A DNA stretch of 64,000 bases, from contig CAJQHZ010000016.1 of assembly GCA_905478295.1 (NCBI GenBank), forward strand, positions 139,101 to 203,100. Reading direction: 5' to 3'. The notes under the pieces are model-generated. The model saw only the letters and a program-made list of their open reading frames with translations, was not told the origin of the DNA and made no database searches. Position numbers and translations under genes: made by a program. Of this stretch, positions 63,875 through 64,000 are shown in pieces (position 1 is the stretch's first letter; every line of letters starts with the position of its first letter). This DNA comes from an uncultured Flavobacteriales bacterium. GTDB taxonomy: Bacteria > Bacteroidota > Bacteroidia > Flavobacteriales > Schleiferiaceae.

Positions 63875-64000
63875 CTACTTAACTGCGTGCATACCTAAGG
63901 TGTATACGGCTTTACATACGCGCTTAACAGGCATTCCTTTTTTACGACGACTCACATAGATTTTAAGATCAACAGTACGTTTGCCGCTAGGGGCGAAGCT
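63875..64000 (-). CDS. 3' end of an unrecognised gene (runs off the right edge)
   Basis: The minus strand is open from the window edge to a TAG at 63875-63877, giving 41 residues of C-terminal sequence. It reads SFAPSGKRTVDLKIYVSRRK, then KGMPVKRVCKAVYTLGMHAV with a final Lys. It is basic and I do not recognise the family. It is convergent with valS and shares the terminator at 63764-63797. Only the codon pattern and the terminator on its far side support it as real, and the start lies outside the window. Confidence 0.45.
   Translation of the reverse strand, partial: SFAPSGKRTVDLKIYVSRRKKGMPVKRVCKAVYTLGMHAVK

Noticed and set aside
1..64000. CRISPR arrays, insertion sequences, prophage genes or toxin-antitoxin pairs
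   Set aside because: No repeated spacer pattern, transposase, integrase other than the chromosomal xerC, or phage structural gene was seen.

Overview
The window is a stretch of chromosome from a member of the Bacteroidota, most likely a marine-type Flavobacteriales (Cryomorphaceae/Schleiferiaceae-like; the family is a guess). The evidence is a fused SecDF, a type III glutamine synthetase, secreted proteins with type IX secretion (T9SS) C-terminal domains, TAnnTTTG promoter elements, a near-absence of Shine-Dalgarno sequences except in front of rpsU, and the Bacteroidota order tRNA-Thr/Tyr/Gly/Thr-tuf-tRNA-Trp-secE-nusG-rplKAJL-rpoBC. I see no prophage, insertion sequence, CRISPR array or plasmid gene, and no gene-free gap above 300 bp. 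The content is mostly core genome.

Left part (1-21.6 kb, mainly + strand): the 5' end of a secreted FG-GAP protein (minus strand), secDF, tatA with a Ca2+/cation antiporter, GSIII, a PorE-like TPR/propeller/OmpA protein with extra LysM domains, the purM-prfA-pyrF run, a TauE plus CstB-like persulfide module, a K+ channel with an RmlD-like reductase, an NSS transporter with a 48-residue small subunit, a helix-hairpin-helix protein, rpsU, xerC and a short hibernation factor.

Central part (21.7-35.1 kb): the translation/transcription block of four tRNAs, tuf, tRNA-Trp, secE, nusG, L11, L1, L10, L7/L12, RpoB, RpoC and a DUF3467 protein. Hairpins lie between tuf and tRNA-Trp, between rplL and rpoB (terminator-like) and between rpoB and rpoC (UUCG tetraloop).

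Right part (35.1-64 kb): a T9SS cargo with a DOMON-like domain; a minus-strand class III aminotransferase; a sigma factor/membrane protein/Spy-like operon; a transketolase split into two genes with a VWA-domain gene between them; plus-strand ychF and topoisomerase IV parE-parC with a secreted choice-of-anchor-B protein 1 bp behind; then a LOG-family gene and a long tightly packed minus-strand run (class I aminotransferase, murB, mtaB, small protein, inositol monophosphatase, alpha/beta hydrolase, rfbC, lytic transglycosylase, uvrA). A DUF1573 gene and valS are divergently transcribed, and the window ends in the 3' end of an unrecognised minus-strand gene.

Recurring themes: several genes carry a TAnnTTTG element only about 4-7 nt before the start codon, which predicts leaderless or nearly leaderless mRNAs. 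The only well-placed strong Shine-Dalgarno is at rpsU, which fits the known bS21-linked sequestration of the anti-Shine-Dalgarno in this phylum. No clearly new multi-gene system is evident. The best candidates for a second look are the VWA gene nested in the split transketolase, the two perfect hairpins inside the helix-hairpin-helix gene, the PorE-LysM architecture, and the compact regulatory hairpins of the rpo block.
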